Of a DNA stretch of 64,000 bases, positions 1 through 11,974 are shown in pieces (the first letter of the stretch is position 1; every line of letters starts with the position of its first letter). Source of the stretch: Bactrocera neohumeralis (Eukaryota > Arthropoda > Insecta > Diptera > Tephritidae); assembly GCF_024586455.1 (NCBI RefSeq), contig NC_065920.1:78112215-78176214 (forward strand), given 5' to 3'. The notes under the pieces were generated by a model. The model was not told where the DNA came from and did not search any database. It saw only the letters and a list, made by a program, of their open reading frames with translations. Position numbers and translations under genes: made by a program.

Positions 1-1834
1 TATCCAAATTTACAAATATTTTCTTTAAGTAAAAGTTTTGGAAGTCCTGCAATTTTGTTTTGAAATTTAAAAAATTCCTTCACGAAAAAAGTCTGTAAGA
101 AATGAGACATTTATGTAGAATTTTTTAACCTCAAAATATTATAAGCAAAAGAAAATCGTCATCATCAACTGTACTGATTGTTAGTCTTACTTTTAAGTCT
201 TCTGGAAATTCTGGAACTTTGTTTATGTTTCCAAAATATTAACTAGTTCTTGATCTAACTAAAATAGAGCCAACAATTATTTTTTTTTTATTTTAAATAT
301 GTAGCGCTTCTTAGAATTAAACACTGACCTACTTCGCTCATTTGATTTCACACAACATTTCTGCCAACAAAATGTTCGTAAAGTTAGTGTGCAATCATAA
401 GATTTATTAGCCATTAGATTACTATATTTATGGCCACCTTGCAGCAGGCGGCCCTTTTGAGTAATGTGTGGCCATACATTTTGGCAGCAAGCACTTCGCT
501 AACTTGCCACATTTAACACGCCAATACCGTAGCATTTCTCGACACACGAGTTGATCTGAACATAAACAATGCACGATTATTTCAAAAACCACAAAAATAC
601 CAAAAAAAAACAGCAACTGTGCAGAAAAAATCAAAAATAAAACCGCAGGCGACGTCAACGGTAGACACATTGTAAAACAAACAGGCCATAAAAGAGTCAT
701 AAAAACGCTAATGGCAACAATGCAAAAGCGCATGCAAAATGAAAATGCTATGAGCACACAAACAACAAGAAAAAAATCCAAAAATTGTAAATAAAAGAGT
801 AGCGCATACACAAAAAACAGCAACAACCTATAACTGTAGCTTACGACTTGCTCATTCATACTTCACAAGCTTTTGAACTCATCATGGCTTTATCGTTTAT
901 TTGCCTTCCACAACAAATACATGTACTACAGTTACCGTTAAGCCATATTATTTACAGTGCATAGTATCGTATATTATATATTTATACATACGCCTAAACT
1001 TGCCTAAATCCAAATAAAATAATAAAGCCATTCAATTGCCGAGGAAGTGTTAGCGGAACAGCCTTTTTTCAACAAGACAAACCATATTTTTGTTCAGACA
1101 TCAATCAATCCGTTAATCACTTAGTGGTCCGGCTTTTTTCGACAAACTCATAGCGCCCAATTAACCGTAATTACAGCAACTAGTGCAAGCACATAGGCAT
1201 TTTTCGTGCAATTAGCGCCTTGCGGAACTTTTTGCCTGGCTTCACCACATCGTGGAGGCCTACTGGTTTAAGGCCTACAGCTGACATAAATTCACAGGCA
1301 TTCTGTCTCCGTTTTATTCAAGTTTTAATAAGGCGCTTAAGCTGCACTCCTCCGTTATGTGCACACAGTTATTGTGATGTTATATAATTTTATTAGCGTT
1401 TATCGATTATCCACGAGTGACAAAAGCAATTTCACCAAACGCCGTTCATGTGCATCACCATCGGCGGCTAGCGGTGGCCATTGGGCGCGAATACTTTCGC
1501 TTGCCGATTGCTCAAATTGGCGTTCCATCGCGGCTATGAAGTAATACGCTTTTTTTCATTCAACTTAATTTCGTTTATTAATGTCAAACACGTACGACAG
1601 ATGGCTTTAAGCAGCGATTGATTGATAGAAATGTTATGAAAATCGAAATGCAACACTGGCAGTGTTTACTATTTTGCGTAATGTGTTTTTTTGTGACAAG
1701 CACACATGGATTTCTATAAAATTGAAACGAGCAATCATTATCGACCTTTATTAGCTGTTTGAGGTCGCGCTTATGAACGAAGACTTAGTAAGCAAGTCGG
1801 TTCACACTTGAACTTAAGAGAATTATACAATATA
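1..1834. other. non-coding, probably upstream or intron-1 sequence of the first cuticle-type gene
   Basis: No supportable gene. The sequence is AT-rich and has no family-like peptide in any frame. Because the downstream gene enters the window at a splice acceptor (2184-2185) in the middle of a signal peptide, part or all of this stretch may be its first intron. No convincing first exon (start codon plus a few codons and a GT donor in phase 0) was found here. Confidence 0.5.
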
Positions 1835-1988
1835 TGATAGTCGAAAAAGTCTTTTCGTATTTCTGATCAAACTTCAACTTACAAGCTACATTATATGATA
1901 TGACGAAATCTAATTGGTAGCATTGAAGATATACGACTGCAACGACATCTATTGACAAAATACGAAAAGAGTTTTTCGACTACCCAAT
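1835..1988. mobile_element. 154-bp mini-mariner (mellifera-type ends, internally deleted)
   Basis: The left end reads TAGTCGAAAAAGTCTTTTCG and the right end is its near-perfect inverse, ending CGACTACCCA. TA dinucleotides flank both sides, as expected of Tc1/mariner target duplications. The interior joins the 3'-terminal part of the mariner found at 45.1-46.3 kb directly to its 5'-terminal part, so no transposase remains. It is about 200 bp upstream of exon 2 of the first gene. Confidence 0.8.
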
Positions 1989-2185
1989 ATTTGCTATATT
2001 TTACTAAGAAATAAGGAAAATAATTGAGTTTCCTCATAAATATTATCTCAATCAATCTAAAACAATATTCTTTAACTAAAATCAAGCCTTAAAGCTTTCA
2101 TAAAAAAAACAAATCACCTATCAAATAAAAGCCTAGCAGTGAAACTCAAATATTAAAATGATCTCTGTAAATTCCACTTTTTCAG

Positions 2186-3424
2186 ATCTGCTTCGCCGCC
2201 CTGCTTGTGGCCACTGCTTACGCCGGCGACACCGCCAAAAAGGCCACCGTCGAGTCTAGCGCTGCTTCGGGCAAGAAAGTGCCACTCGAGAAGAAGCTCG
2301 ACAAGCGTGGTCTGCTTGACCTGGGCTACGGCTACGGTCATTCCGGACTGGATGTTGGCTACATTGGACATGGTAGTGTTGACTACGGACATGGTTATGG
2401 CCTTGTTGCTGCTCACTCTGCACCCGCCGCCGTCTCTTATGGACATACCGGTCTTGCGTCCGCTGGCATTGCGCACTCACCATTCCTAATCAGCAAAACT
2501 GCCGATGTGCATAAGACCATCACCGTCACTAAGGGTATACCGGTGCCAGTGACAGTCGACCGTCCCTACCCGGTTGTACATCAGAAACAAGTGCCCGTCG
2601 AAGTGAAAGTACCCGTGCCACAGCCTTACGAAGTCATACGCAAAGTACCGGTTTCGGTGAAGGAATACGTCAAGGTGCCCATTCATGTGCCACAACCCTA
2701 CACCGTCGAGAAGCGTGTCGAAATTAAAGTACCCGTGCCCGTGGATCGCCCCTACCCAGTGAAGGTGCCCGTACCACAGCCCTATGAAGTGATCAAACAT
2801 GTTCAAGTGCCCGTCAAAGTGCCCGTACCACAACCCTACGAAGTGATCAAGCACGTGCAAGTGCCCTACAAGGTTCAAGTACCAGTGCCACAGCCCTACG
2901 AAGTCATCAAACAAGTGCAAGTGCCCGTACATGTGCCAGTCGATCGCCCAGTGCCAGTTGCTGTACCCAAGCCCTACCCAGTGCCCGTGGAGAAACCCTA
3001 CCCAGTTGTGGTGGAGAAACAAGTCAAGGTTGAGGTACCAGTACGTGTCGACAGACCATACCCTGTGCCAGTAGACCGTCCCTACACCGTTAAAGTACCA
3101 GTCGACGTACCACAACCTTACACCGTCGAAAAACATGTACCCTATACCGTGGACCGTCCAGTGCCAGTGCCCGTCAAGGTGGCCATCGACCGTCCCTACG
3201 CAGTGCATGTGACACGCCCAGTGCCAGTGGCTGTTCAGAAACCCGTTGCTGTACCCGTACCCGTGCCAGTCGTCGCCGGACACACGGTGGTCGAACATGG
3301 ACCCGCCATTGCTATCAGCGGCGGCGGCTATGATGGCGGTTACGGTGGTCACGGCTTCTCATCCAGCGGCTACGGCTACTCGTCCCTTGGACACGGTCAT
3401 GGTTACGCACATAAAAAGAAGTAA
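2186..3424 (+). CDS. Vajk-like secreted cuticular protein, exon 2 (gene A; exon 1 not in view)
   Basis: Probable structural protein of the cuticle, secreted by epidermal cells. The exon starts after a TTTTTCAG acceptor in phase 0 and encodes 412 residues. Residues 1-13 (ICFAALLVATAYA) are the hydrophobic core and cleavage site of a signal peptide whose first few residues must come from an upstream exon. A Lys/Ser/Ala stretch follows and ends in Lys40-Arg41-Gly, a likely dibasic processing site. Next come a Gly/His/Tyr-rich block (about 42-105) and a long Val/Pro array with six PQPY and five DRPY motifs (about 115-365). The Gly/Tyr/His tail ends GYAHKKK. This order and motif set is known from the Vajk cuticular proteins of the Drosophila Nimrod cluster; that assignment is by pattern recognition. 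A GTG at 2207 is not the start: the frame runs open back to the acceptor. The closest relative in the window is gene B. Confidence 0.88.
   Translation: MCFAALLVATAYAGDTAKKATVESSAASGKKVPLEKKLDKRGLLDLGYGYGHSGLDVGYIGHGSVDYGHGYGLVAAHSAPAAVSYGHTGLASAGIAHSPFLISKTADVHKTITVTKGIPVPVTVDRPYPVVHQKQVPVEVKVPVPQPYEVIRKVPVSVKEYVKVPIHVPQPYTVEKRVEIKVPVPVDRPYPVKVPVPQPYEVIKHVQVPVKVPVPQPYEVIKHVQVPYKVQVPVPQPYEVIKQVQVPVHVPVDRPVPVAVPKPYPVPVEKPYPVVVEKQVKVEVPVRVDRPYPVPVDRPYTVKVPVDVPQPYTVEKHVPYTVDRPVPVPVKVAIDRPYAVHVTRPVPVAVQKPVAVPVPVPVVAGHTVVEHGPAIAISGGGYDGGYGGHGFSSSGYGYSSLGHGHGYAHKKK
2756..2923 (+). repeat. in-frame 54/54/60-bp tandem repeat in gene A
   Basis: Three consecutive in-frame units encode 18, 18 and 20 residues. 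The first two are identical at the protein level (PVKVPVPQPYEVIKHVQV) and the third carries a two-residue insertion. Synonymous differences between units show that they are not a very recent expansion. Confidence 0.85.
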
Positions 3425-4425
3425 GCCTGTCTGCGGAGCTACAGCTTCTACGATTACTGTGTATATGATTTCAGCATTGAAGGCGGAATTAATTGAATGA
3501 ATTTTAGTGTTAATTATGAAATTATGAGGAGAAAGAAGTCGCTAGCAATAGGACTTCGGAAAATTTAGTAAGAAAGCAGAAGAACATTACGAGCAAAACG
3601 AAAACCCGAAGTAATTGTAATGATAAAACAACGCAACAACAAATGGAAGCAGCATAAATACACAAAAGCGAAGACATTCGCGAAGTGGCGATGAAATGCA
3701 CGAAATGAAGAACTCGAGCTGACACCAACTTAACTAGCATAATACGAATAGAACATACGTTTGCTTAATATTCATTTTTCGGCCACTGAAAACCGCGCAT
3801 TGCTTACTATATATATGTAAACCCTGCCACTTAGTTTTAAGTATTTACAAACTTTTGTAAATTATTTAAAAAGCAAAAAGAACTGCTTGTCCAGGACAAC
3901 ACACAACTTGCTGCTTACATCGCTAAATGGTTTAGTTGTGCCGTAGGTTGTCAGTGGACGCACCCAAAATTAGAAACTCATTGAATTGAAAAATAATGCT
4001 TTTTGTGTTGGGCCTGCAAAGGCCCTGCACACAACCGCATTTTGTTCAAAATTTGCCAATTAGCCTGAGGGCTATCATTATTACCACTTATGCCACTCAC
4101 TTACATATATATGTGTATATTAGCAACATTTAGTGTATTTCTCTCATCAAATGCAAAAACAAGTAACAAAAAATTAAAAAAACGGTATTTTAATTTAAAC
4201 TTTGTCACTTGTAATTTTGCAGAAATCATCAGTTATTTCGAAATTCAGCAATATTTCGTTTCGCATTTGTAATGTGCATCTCTTTCTCTCTCTCACTTTC
4301 TATCTTTATTGTACGTGTATAAATTAATTTTATATATGTACACTATGTATGTATTTTGTAAATGTGTAAATATGTGTTAAGACGAAATGATTTTTTGAAT
4401 AATAAAAATTCGTAAGAAAAATAAT
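3425..4425 (+). other. probable 3' UTR of gene A with AATAAA at 4401-4406
   Basis: After the TAA stop (3422-3424) the sequence becomes AT-rich and non-coding. The first canonical polyadenylation hexamer on this strand is AATAAA at 4401-4406, giving a 3' UTR of about 1 kb. An earlier variant signal could also be used; transcript data would decide. Confidence 0.45.
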
Positions 4426-5320
4426 TGAAAATGTGTTGACACTTTTTTGTTTTTGTAGAAAAATTGCCTAATTTCAGTTCAGTCAGCGGATGCAGAACGA
4501 AGATCTGTCTACTTAAATATTTATTGATTTATTTATTGAAATTTGACCTGCAAATAAATTTTCAGACAGACTAGGAAACTGTCTCCTTAGGCCTAACTTC
4601 ACAATTTTCAAACTTCAAAGTCGAAGTTTGCTCCTAATTGCATTCAAAATTCATTATGTGGGAGTAACTTTGAATAAAATGACTATAGAAAAGATCTAGC
4701 TCACTTATAAATATTATACCTCAAAATTGCCAATTGATATGGGGTAGATGTTAGAGATGTTTACGAAAAATTCCGCGAGAAAATAAAAATATTTATTTAT
4801 TTTTTTATATTAAAATCGTAGGTGCCCGTAAATACTTCAAAAAATGTATGCTATTTTAACCAAAATTTAAAATGTTAAATAAACAAAGTTTTACCTCCAA
4901 AATGTCATGTTAGTATTTTTTTATTTAAGGGTTATACTTGAATACAATTGCACGTTAGAAACGAGTATTTTTTTCGTAAATATTTTTTTTTTGAGAAAGC
5001 ATTTTATTTAACAAACAAAAACAAATTTTGGATTCCCTTGAATTCGAAGCCGATCTCAAGGGTGGCTGGCAGTGAATGAGTATTTTCTGCTCAAAATTAC
5101 CTCAAAAACAAAAAATAAATAAAAAAAACTAGTTTTTTGAAGCGATTGATGGATGCCGGTAATGATCGCAGAGTTAGTCAATTTTTTGATTTTAGATAAA
5201 AAGGAAACAAGTCGTTTTTTTGTGAAAAATGTGCTTTTAATAGCGACTTCAAAAACCAAAACTGTATTTCCTTCCTTCCTCGCTGACTTTGTAAGCCGCC
5301 GTTAAGGTTTCAGGAGTCAA
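4426..5320. other. intergenic, nothing recognised
   Basis: AT-rich sequence with long T and A runs. A 67-codon open frame on the minus strand at 5056-5259 has no recognisable family features and is probably fortuitous. Confidence 0.5.
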
Positions 5321-5757
5321 TAGATTTTTTTTTATTTTACAATTGTACCTAGTATATAAAAATAAAATATCAACAAACAATTCAATTCTAATTAATAAGG
5401 AGAAATACTTAAAAGATAAATTTTAACAAACACATTTGCTGCTACTGTTGTCTTACTAGGTCGGAGGGCTTCTTGCGTTTCAACCGGATTTCTCGCCCAA
5501 CAGTTTCAATGAGTCTGGAGGCTTCCTCATTAACATGCTGTTTTAGACTCAGTTCGTGAGACTTTGCAATTCTGGAGATTTCATTTACAACTGAGTTCGC
5601 GCCTAGATCACGGTGGAGGTCAGCAGATCTAACGTACCAAGGAGCATTAACTAAAGTCCTTAGTACCTTACTCTGAAAGCGCTGAATGCTGGCAATAATA
5701 CAGCTTTGACTTGAGCAACCCCATAGTTGGGCTCTGTAGGCCCAAACTGGCTTTAAT
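5321..5757 (-). mobile_element. 5'-truncated Jockey-like non-LTR retrotransposon tail with poly-A
   Basis: Read on the minus strand, 5756 to 5446 gives a continuous peptide containing AQLWGCSSQS, QRFQSKVLRTLVNAPWYVR and DLHRDLG. These are hallmarks of the C-terminal part of Jockey-clade reverse transcriptases, downstream of the polymerase domain. The reading frame then ends and is followed by an AT-rich 3' UTR and an A-rich tail (the T-run near 5325-5340 on the + strand). This is the usual form of a dead-on-arrival, 5'-truncated copy. It has no polymerase motifs and cannot be active. Confidence 0.75.
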
Positions 5758-6289
5758 ACTTAATTATATACTAACAGTTTGTTTTGAATTGATAGAGTGG
5801 ATTAATGAAGTTAAAATCATGTTATGAATTCGTTTTATCTAAGAAACTATCTGCTTGATCAATATTTCTTTAGAGAATTTTAAATATATGTATGTACATG
5901 CGATATGTAAGCAAGATAATTGAAATTTGCAAGTGGAAATAACGGCTTTGAGGAAAATCAGTATAGAATTCATTACTAAATGTATTATATACGAGATGTG
6001 TTTAGAATGTAAAGAAGTTTTGAACGGTGGTTGGGAGAGTCCAGTTGTAAATTTTTTATTATACTGATATATATGTATACCTTTAAATTACACTATTTTA
6101 CGGAAGAAATGGCATAATTTTATAATTATATTATTTTCTTTGATGACATGTACGGTTTGTTTGGAGATGACTACTATATATTTTTAGGAACAGTCCTGTT
6201 TTTATGTATTTGCGAGAGTATAAAATGTTCGGTGACACCCGAATTTAGCCCTTCCTTACTTGTTTTTAATTATATTCTTTGCTTACTTT

Positions 6290-6530
6290 GTCTGGAGTAG
6301 ACTCTATTTTCAGTCTGTTAAAAATTGAGTGTTTGGAAATTCTCTGCCGAAAGCAATAATGCCACGATGCTCAGCCTCCATATTCACCAGACATTGCTCA
6401 GTGTGATTTTTTCCGGCTTCAAGCTGTATCTAAATCCGTGTTTGGGAAGTGATAAACTGTTGGAAGAAGCGTTGACATAAGTTCATAACATTGAATGGGG
6501 ACTATTTTGAAGGCGACAACAGGGGAGTAC
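6290..6530 (+). pseudogene. mariner-like transposase C-terminal fragment
   Basis: The + strand around 6375-6420 encodes QPPYSPDIAQCDFFRLQAV, matching the PPYSPDLAPCDFF block that carries the third catalytic aspartate of mariner-type transposases. About 80 bases further on it encodes LNGDYFEGDN, the usual C-terminal end of this group. Stops and a frameshift separate the two. It abuts the inverted-terminal-repeat end of another mariner at 6573. Confidence 0.7.
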
Positions 6531-6572
6531 CCAAAGCAGTGTTTTAGAATAAAACTAAGCCACAAATTACTG

Positions 6573-6975
6573 TGTAGTCGAAAAAGTCTATTCGTATTTC
6601 TAATCAAATTTTAACTTTTTTTATATTTATAATAATAAAACAATAAAGAAACATGTACCATTTTTGTCGATCACTTTTTGTCATTTTCCCGCTAGAGACA
6701 TTATTCCTTCAGTGTAAAACTTTTATCAGTGTAAATCGATATTTTGATATATTTCCAGAATTGAACCGAGCGAATCATTGTTGCGTTACATCAACTGATA
6801 CAGTATGATCTCCGTAAACTTCACAAATTGCATTGGTGGCTTGCGTGGCATTCATTTCAAAATATATCGAATTTAATCATTATTTTCACTAATTTTTGAA
6901 CAGCTGCAACTTTTCTTCAACTTTCCTGATTTTATTTTTTTTAATGAAGTCTAAAATCTTCCTAATTATTTCGAC
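6573..6975 (-). mobile_element. mellifera-type mariner, internally deleted
   Basis: The left end TGTAGTCGAAAAAGTC is the 3' terminal repeat of the family. It is followed by the inverse of the last transposase codons (GACATTATTCC region near 6700) and, past an internal deletion near 6735-6760, by the inverse of the N-terminal coding and 5' leader (to about 6963). The central two thirds of the transposase are missing. The sequence AAATATCGATTTACACTG at the deletion point recurs in the copy at 26.4 kb. The 5' tip is degraded. Confidence 0.75.
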
Positions 6976-8300
6976 TGAGTTGTTTTTGTAAATTTGGTAC
7001 TAATAATTTTCATGTTAACTCAAGGCCACATTTCTAAAGATTTGAAGGGGTCAACTCAGAATCTTAACCTAAAAAAATGTCTAATTAAGAACCAAGCAAA
7101 CATAGAAATCTCAAGTGAGAAAATCTAGACATTGCCATGCAAACAAATTAAAATTACAGCCAATCTAATCAAAATAAAACAGACAATCTGATTCTGAGTC
7201 TCAATCACTAAGTACAAAAACTACTTTCTAAATAAATACATAAAGTACCAATATTATTAGCTGTACACGCACACACACATGCATGCGCAAAACACGAATC
7301 AAACTACTTTTAGTTAAATTAGTAAGTATTTTTGAACTCAACTGTGCTGGCACTTTGAGAATTCTAAGCGAGTGTTCTTGCCCGTTGACTCATAACTCGC
7401 TGGCAGCTGGTACAAGCCAGGCAGGCCAGACCAGATTAAACACACAAACACACACAGAAGTAATTACGCTTATTTGCTTACGATCGCACGCATATTGATT
7501 AAATTGCTTTGAGAGCAAATATCGGGTGCAATTAAGAGTGCCATAGTGGTTCTAAGTCATCGTGGCCGTTCAAGGTCGTTTCCACTGCGCGCAGAACAAC
7601 AAAAACGCAAACTAAAAAGCTGCTCCGCTTACCACTTGCCACATAGCATTAGTGATGGCGGCGACTTCATGCTACATATGCGGATGTAGTCGAAACTGAA
7701 GCTGGTATTAATAACTTTTCTTAAGCATAAATACAAAATAGACTGCCACACATGCGCACCACGCCGTTTGCGTTTGTAGGTGTAATGTATGTATGTAATT
7801 AAAATATACTGTTGTGTGACGAATAAAAATATATCGCAGCAAAGAATAAAACTTTGATATTTTTTCTATTTATTGAACAGAGGAACACCAGAAGGCAGCT
7901 AATAGCAGCTTTATGCTGGCAGTGCGATGTGATGTACCAGTGTTAGTGCGAGTGTGAGCAAGTGTGTGTGTTTGTGTATCGCAAGCAGGTGGTCTTAAAT
8001 ATGTAAGAATTCTAATTAGCCACACTTTAATCGCTGTGATTAATTACTTCTTGTAATAATTAGCCAGCCGGCAAAATAAAAATTAATCTTAACTTAAAAA
8101 ATAACTGAACAAATTTGTTTTCAATCAAAGTCAATTATTCGAGTAATAACTTATTTGGAATGAAGGCTGCTGAAAGTGCTGCCTGACCCAAAGCCTCAAA
8201 GCTCTTAATAAAGACTACGAAAATGTAATTATTAAAAAAAATCAATCAAAGAACTATTCAATACCAAATATGCATTTTGAGATTGATAGACCATTAATCT
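6976..8300. other. intergenic, nothing recognised
   Basis: Non-coding AT-rich sequence with short CA runs near 7267-7280 and 7440-7455. No supportable coding frame or element end. Confidence 0.5.
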
Positions 8301-8590
8301 ATTAGGTGCGTAAGTAAGTTCTCGTTGCTTTTTTTGAATGAATTCGCAATATTTTTGTAAGGAAATAGTTATAAATGAATTATACGAAGTATTGGCCAGA
8401 GTTAGTCACAACTTTTTCCTACCTCTCTCTGCAAAACTGTTCATCTTGTGATGCTGCCCAAGAATCAAGCCATTTTTTGATGTCGTTTTGTTAGTTAAAC
8501 GGCTTCACATGATTTGGTGCCATCAAACCGAGAAAATAATAATCGGATAGTTAAATAACTGAGGAATATAGTGAATGGGGTAGAAAATTC
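8301..8590 (-). mobile_element. mariner 3'-end fragment (mauritiana/capitata-like)
   Basis: The terminal sequence TTAGGTGCGTAAGTAAGTTC at 8303 looks like a mariner inverted repeat next to TA. Reading inward on the minus strand gives, with frame breaks, a peptide with KKWLDSWAASQDEQFCRE and NSGQYF. This resembles the C-terminus of Mos1-type transposases, and SDYY (third catalytic Asp) is seen near 8535. The 5' three quarters are absent. Confidence 0.62.
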
Positions 8591-11500
8591 CATTGCTGAC
8601 TCTCCAAACTTTTTTCATTTATTTACATTATTCTTCTATATATGGTACTAAGTTATAAAATTTATATAAAACTACCATTTATATGAATTTTTTTATAACT
8701 TCTGTTTCTTCTAAACACACTCCATATAGTGCTTTTATATGTTTACTTAATATATAATTTCATTGATTTTCGTTTCATAAAAATGCAACCCAATCTAAAA
8801 ATCGTGGTACTTCAAAAGAGCATAAGTCAATTTTATATAATAAAACAGTGCAAATTGAGTAAAAGGGTCAACATAGCTAACATTGTAATGTCGCGTGAAC
8901 TCATAGAAATTTAGTCAACTTCGCGACAATGTGCACAATATTTATGAATGAGGTTTTTCGGCAAAGTTGTCATTTAGTTTTTTTCTTATTTTTTGCTCCG
9001 CTCCGTCTTTGCACAAACTCGACGTTACTTCTATGGACAGAGGCATTTCAAAGAAGCGGTTTTAATTTTCATTAAAATGCTTAATTTCTATTTGAAAAAT
9101 ATTGATAGCTTAGACCTTATTTACGTAAAATAATACTATATATGTAAAAATAAAAGTGTGTATAATTGTACACTAATTTGAAAATTTTTAATAAAATTTA
9201 TTACTAAAAAACAACTAAAATAATTATGCGGCATTATTTGAAAAACTAAGTAGGTATGCGCATCGATAATTCATTTAAGAACATTAAACGAACATTTTCG
9301 ATCGCCACCAAACTTTACAGGAACAATCACCCGGATATTCTGAAGGTCGTCACACACTTTAACTGAAATCAGCTCAGCCGTTTTGGAGTCTATGAGGAGC
9401 ATACATACAAAATTTATCTTTTTCTTATATATGTATATATATAGATGAGAACTGGGTGAAATCATTAATAAGGAACTCTACTGACAACAATTCATCAACT
9501 TGATTTGTATTTCATTCTGCCGAACCGGCAGTTCTTTTGGGATGGAATAAACAAATTTCGAAAAATATAGGAAAAGAATATGCGAAAATATAGAAATAAA
9601 AATACTATTCTTAAATTAAGTTCAAAACATAAACATTACGAGAAGTTTTTAGTCAAGACGCACACCACAAACGGGTGGTGAACTAGGATCTATAAGCGGT
9701 TTCCTTATAAATGTTTGACATATTAACATTATTTAGTTTATATTTAATATTATTATTACATTATCTCTTCAATATAATACATTTTTGAATTATTGCCTTT
9801 AAACATTAAATATCATTAGTACAAAAACTAACAATTTAATTTTTTATAGTTGTTTCTAAGGATAAATGGCGTATAATTAATCCACGGTCACAACAAAGCC
9901 ACGTTCGAAAATACTTTAGATAAAAATTAACCATATTTCCATGCTAATTAATGACCCAGATCTTCTTCGTAAGCAACACGATTGGCATTCATACTTCTGA
10001 CGACCTTGATTGTCAACAAAATATTTTTATAATACAAAGCAATTTGTCATACTTTTTAACGCATCAATAAACTTAATCGCTCGCCGCCGAATGCAGTGAA
10101 GAACTGCCTTTTTAAATGTCAGCCGTCAGATGTTCACGAATTGAGCATTAAGAGATGATACTCGAACCACTTTCGGCTTAATTGCTTGTTACATTTCTTG
10201 ACATTTTTCAATTAGCCGCCGAAGATGTTGCAGACATTTTTGACGCGCACGTTTGCAGCATTTAACCTTATCACATACACACGAAAGCGGGTAACACTGT
10301 TGGCACGTCGGTGAACGTGAGGGCATGTGCGACCAAACGACACGTTCAAGGTTAAACTGCCGGCTTGTGAGATGCCACACAGCGGCCAAACGGCCAAGTC
10401 CGCGCATGCAATGTCATAACAAAGCGTCTGCAAACGCTGCGCTTGTGCGCTGTCACAGCGACAAAGGGTGTTGCAAGGGCATGCCAGTTATGTAACACGC
10501 CGCAGAGCACGTGTTGTGGGGCAAGCACAAGAAAAAGGAAAAACTGCTGCAAACTGATAACCAGATAACCAGTTGATTGAGCGCATTTAGCACAACAAAC
10601 TGCCACTGCGCTGTATTTGTGCCGAGATAGTAACGAAAAACAACAATAACAACAAAGCATTGCAGCAGCGGGGAAACGAAGAGATGTGCGTGCAAAAAAT
10701 GAGCTTGCACTTTTGACCCATACCACGCGGTTTCTGCAACGCATCTGCCTTTGCGGCGTGTACTTCTGCATTGTCAGCGCGAACGAGTTTGGCGCTTAAG
10801 TCTTCTGATTACAACGACCTGATTACTTTTAACTTCGCGCGCTGTAAATGTGTGTCAATTACTTTTATCGCATGGAACCGATTCAGTATGCAAAATGCGA
10901 CCTCATTTACGCTGGTGATCAGTCAGTTTTGATTTAGTCAAATTGCATTTACTTAAAAAGCGAAGAGCAGTCAACTTTTTAACTTTTTTTGGTCCAAGAT
11001 GGTTTCTTTTTCAAAAAAAAGTAAAAAAATATTTTATAAAAATAAAGAAAAAAAAAATTATAATAACAAAAAAAATTAACAAAAATAAAAAATAATGAAA
11101 AAAGTAAAATATTAAACAAAAATATAAAAAAAAAAATAAAACAATAAATAGCGAGCGATTTTTATCTGAAATAATAACTTTAAAAAGTATTGAGTTTGCT
11201 CAACTCAAGTTACATAATCCAAATTTCTTTCCTTTTTGCATTCCTTGCAAAAATTATACGCATTCTTATCATATGTAATCGATTAATTGTTTTTGTTTTC
11301 TCTTTGTTGCATTTAATTCACTTCATTATGGCCGCGATTAACATATGAATTTCAGTTGCAACTTTTTCCCATCATAAAACTTATCTATCAATTTTAATAT
11401 AATCAAAACTGCCGACGTGAATGTGATAGGATCAGTTGCGCAGCGCGCTAAACCAACAGGAAAAGAAATGTTGAGCTTAGCGCTGCACATCGCAACCCAT

Positions 11501-11970
11501 ATTACACACATGCGAACACAAGCGCGACCACAGCGCACATTAGTGCAACATGTGCCTCATTTCGGCCGCTTTTTGTGCAGCTTTTTCGGCTTCACCGCAC
11601 TTACCGTTGCGGTTCAAGTGCGACCAGCAGCGTGTGCTATGCTTGCAAAGCTGCCTATCTGGCTGCCCGGCTGGCTGGGCGACGTACGTGCCATGGCGAT
11701 GGGGTGGCGCTGCGAGTGGTCGACAAATACTAGTTAATCGCTTGCGGCAGCCACAACACGCTACACACACAATGCGGTCGCAATTAAATTGTGCACAATA
11801 TTTTCCTGCCGGCTGGTCTGGCGGACTCGCCTTTCTTTCCTGCTGCACCACATTTAATACCCGTTTAGCGACGGTTGGCTGCTATCGCTGCGAGCATCAC
11901 TCGGCAATGCATCCCAAGCCCATTTTTAGACATACACAACACGTTGCACGGAGTTAAATACATAGTTTTG
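8591..11970. other. intergenic, no gene recognised
   Basis: A stretch at about 9280-9440 (containing CAGCCGTTTTGGAGTC followed by AT-rich sequence) resembles sequences often seen at transposon ends in insects, but no family could be named. The segment 11010-11150 is almost pure A with scattered T. The segments 10200-10780 and 11400-11960 are locally more GC-rich and carry several overlapping open frames on both strands. None has a recognisable domain, start context or neighbouring splice signals, and I do not call them genes. Confidence 0.45.
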
Positions 11971-11974
11971 TAAA

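Noticed and set aside
428..859. 143-codon minus-strand frame rich in Phe, Leu and Cys
   Set aside because: Composition follows from A-rich sequence on the + strand (AAA/ACA); no domain or signal of expression.
1772..1786. Candidate first exon of gene A: ATG AAC GAA GAC TTA followed by a GTAAGC donor, with TATAAAA at 1715
   Set aside because: It would give MNEDL before the signal core, an acidic n-region unlike gene B (MKSL). The TATA lies only about 25 bases before any start site that would leave a 5' UTR, with no initiator match. Kept only as a possibility.
2486..3352. 288-codon open frame antisense to gene A
   Set aside because: The sense strand is dominated by GTN, CCN, GAN, AAG and TAC codons, which rarely give antisense stops. 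The frame lacks a signal peptide, domain or splice logic, and gene B shows the same effect (57779-58921).
10352..10771. 139-codon minus-strand frame with overlapping frames in the same region
   Set aside because: Several frames are open at once on the same strand, showing low stop density rather than coding. No recognisable protein.
11417..11957. Overlapping open frames on both strands
   Set aside because: Locally higher GC lowers stop frequency. None of the peptides has conserved motifs, and frames on both strands are equally long.
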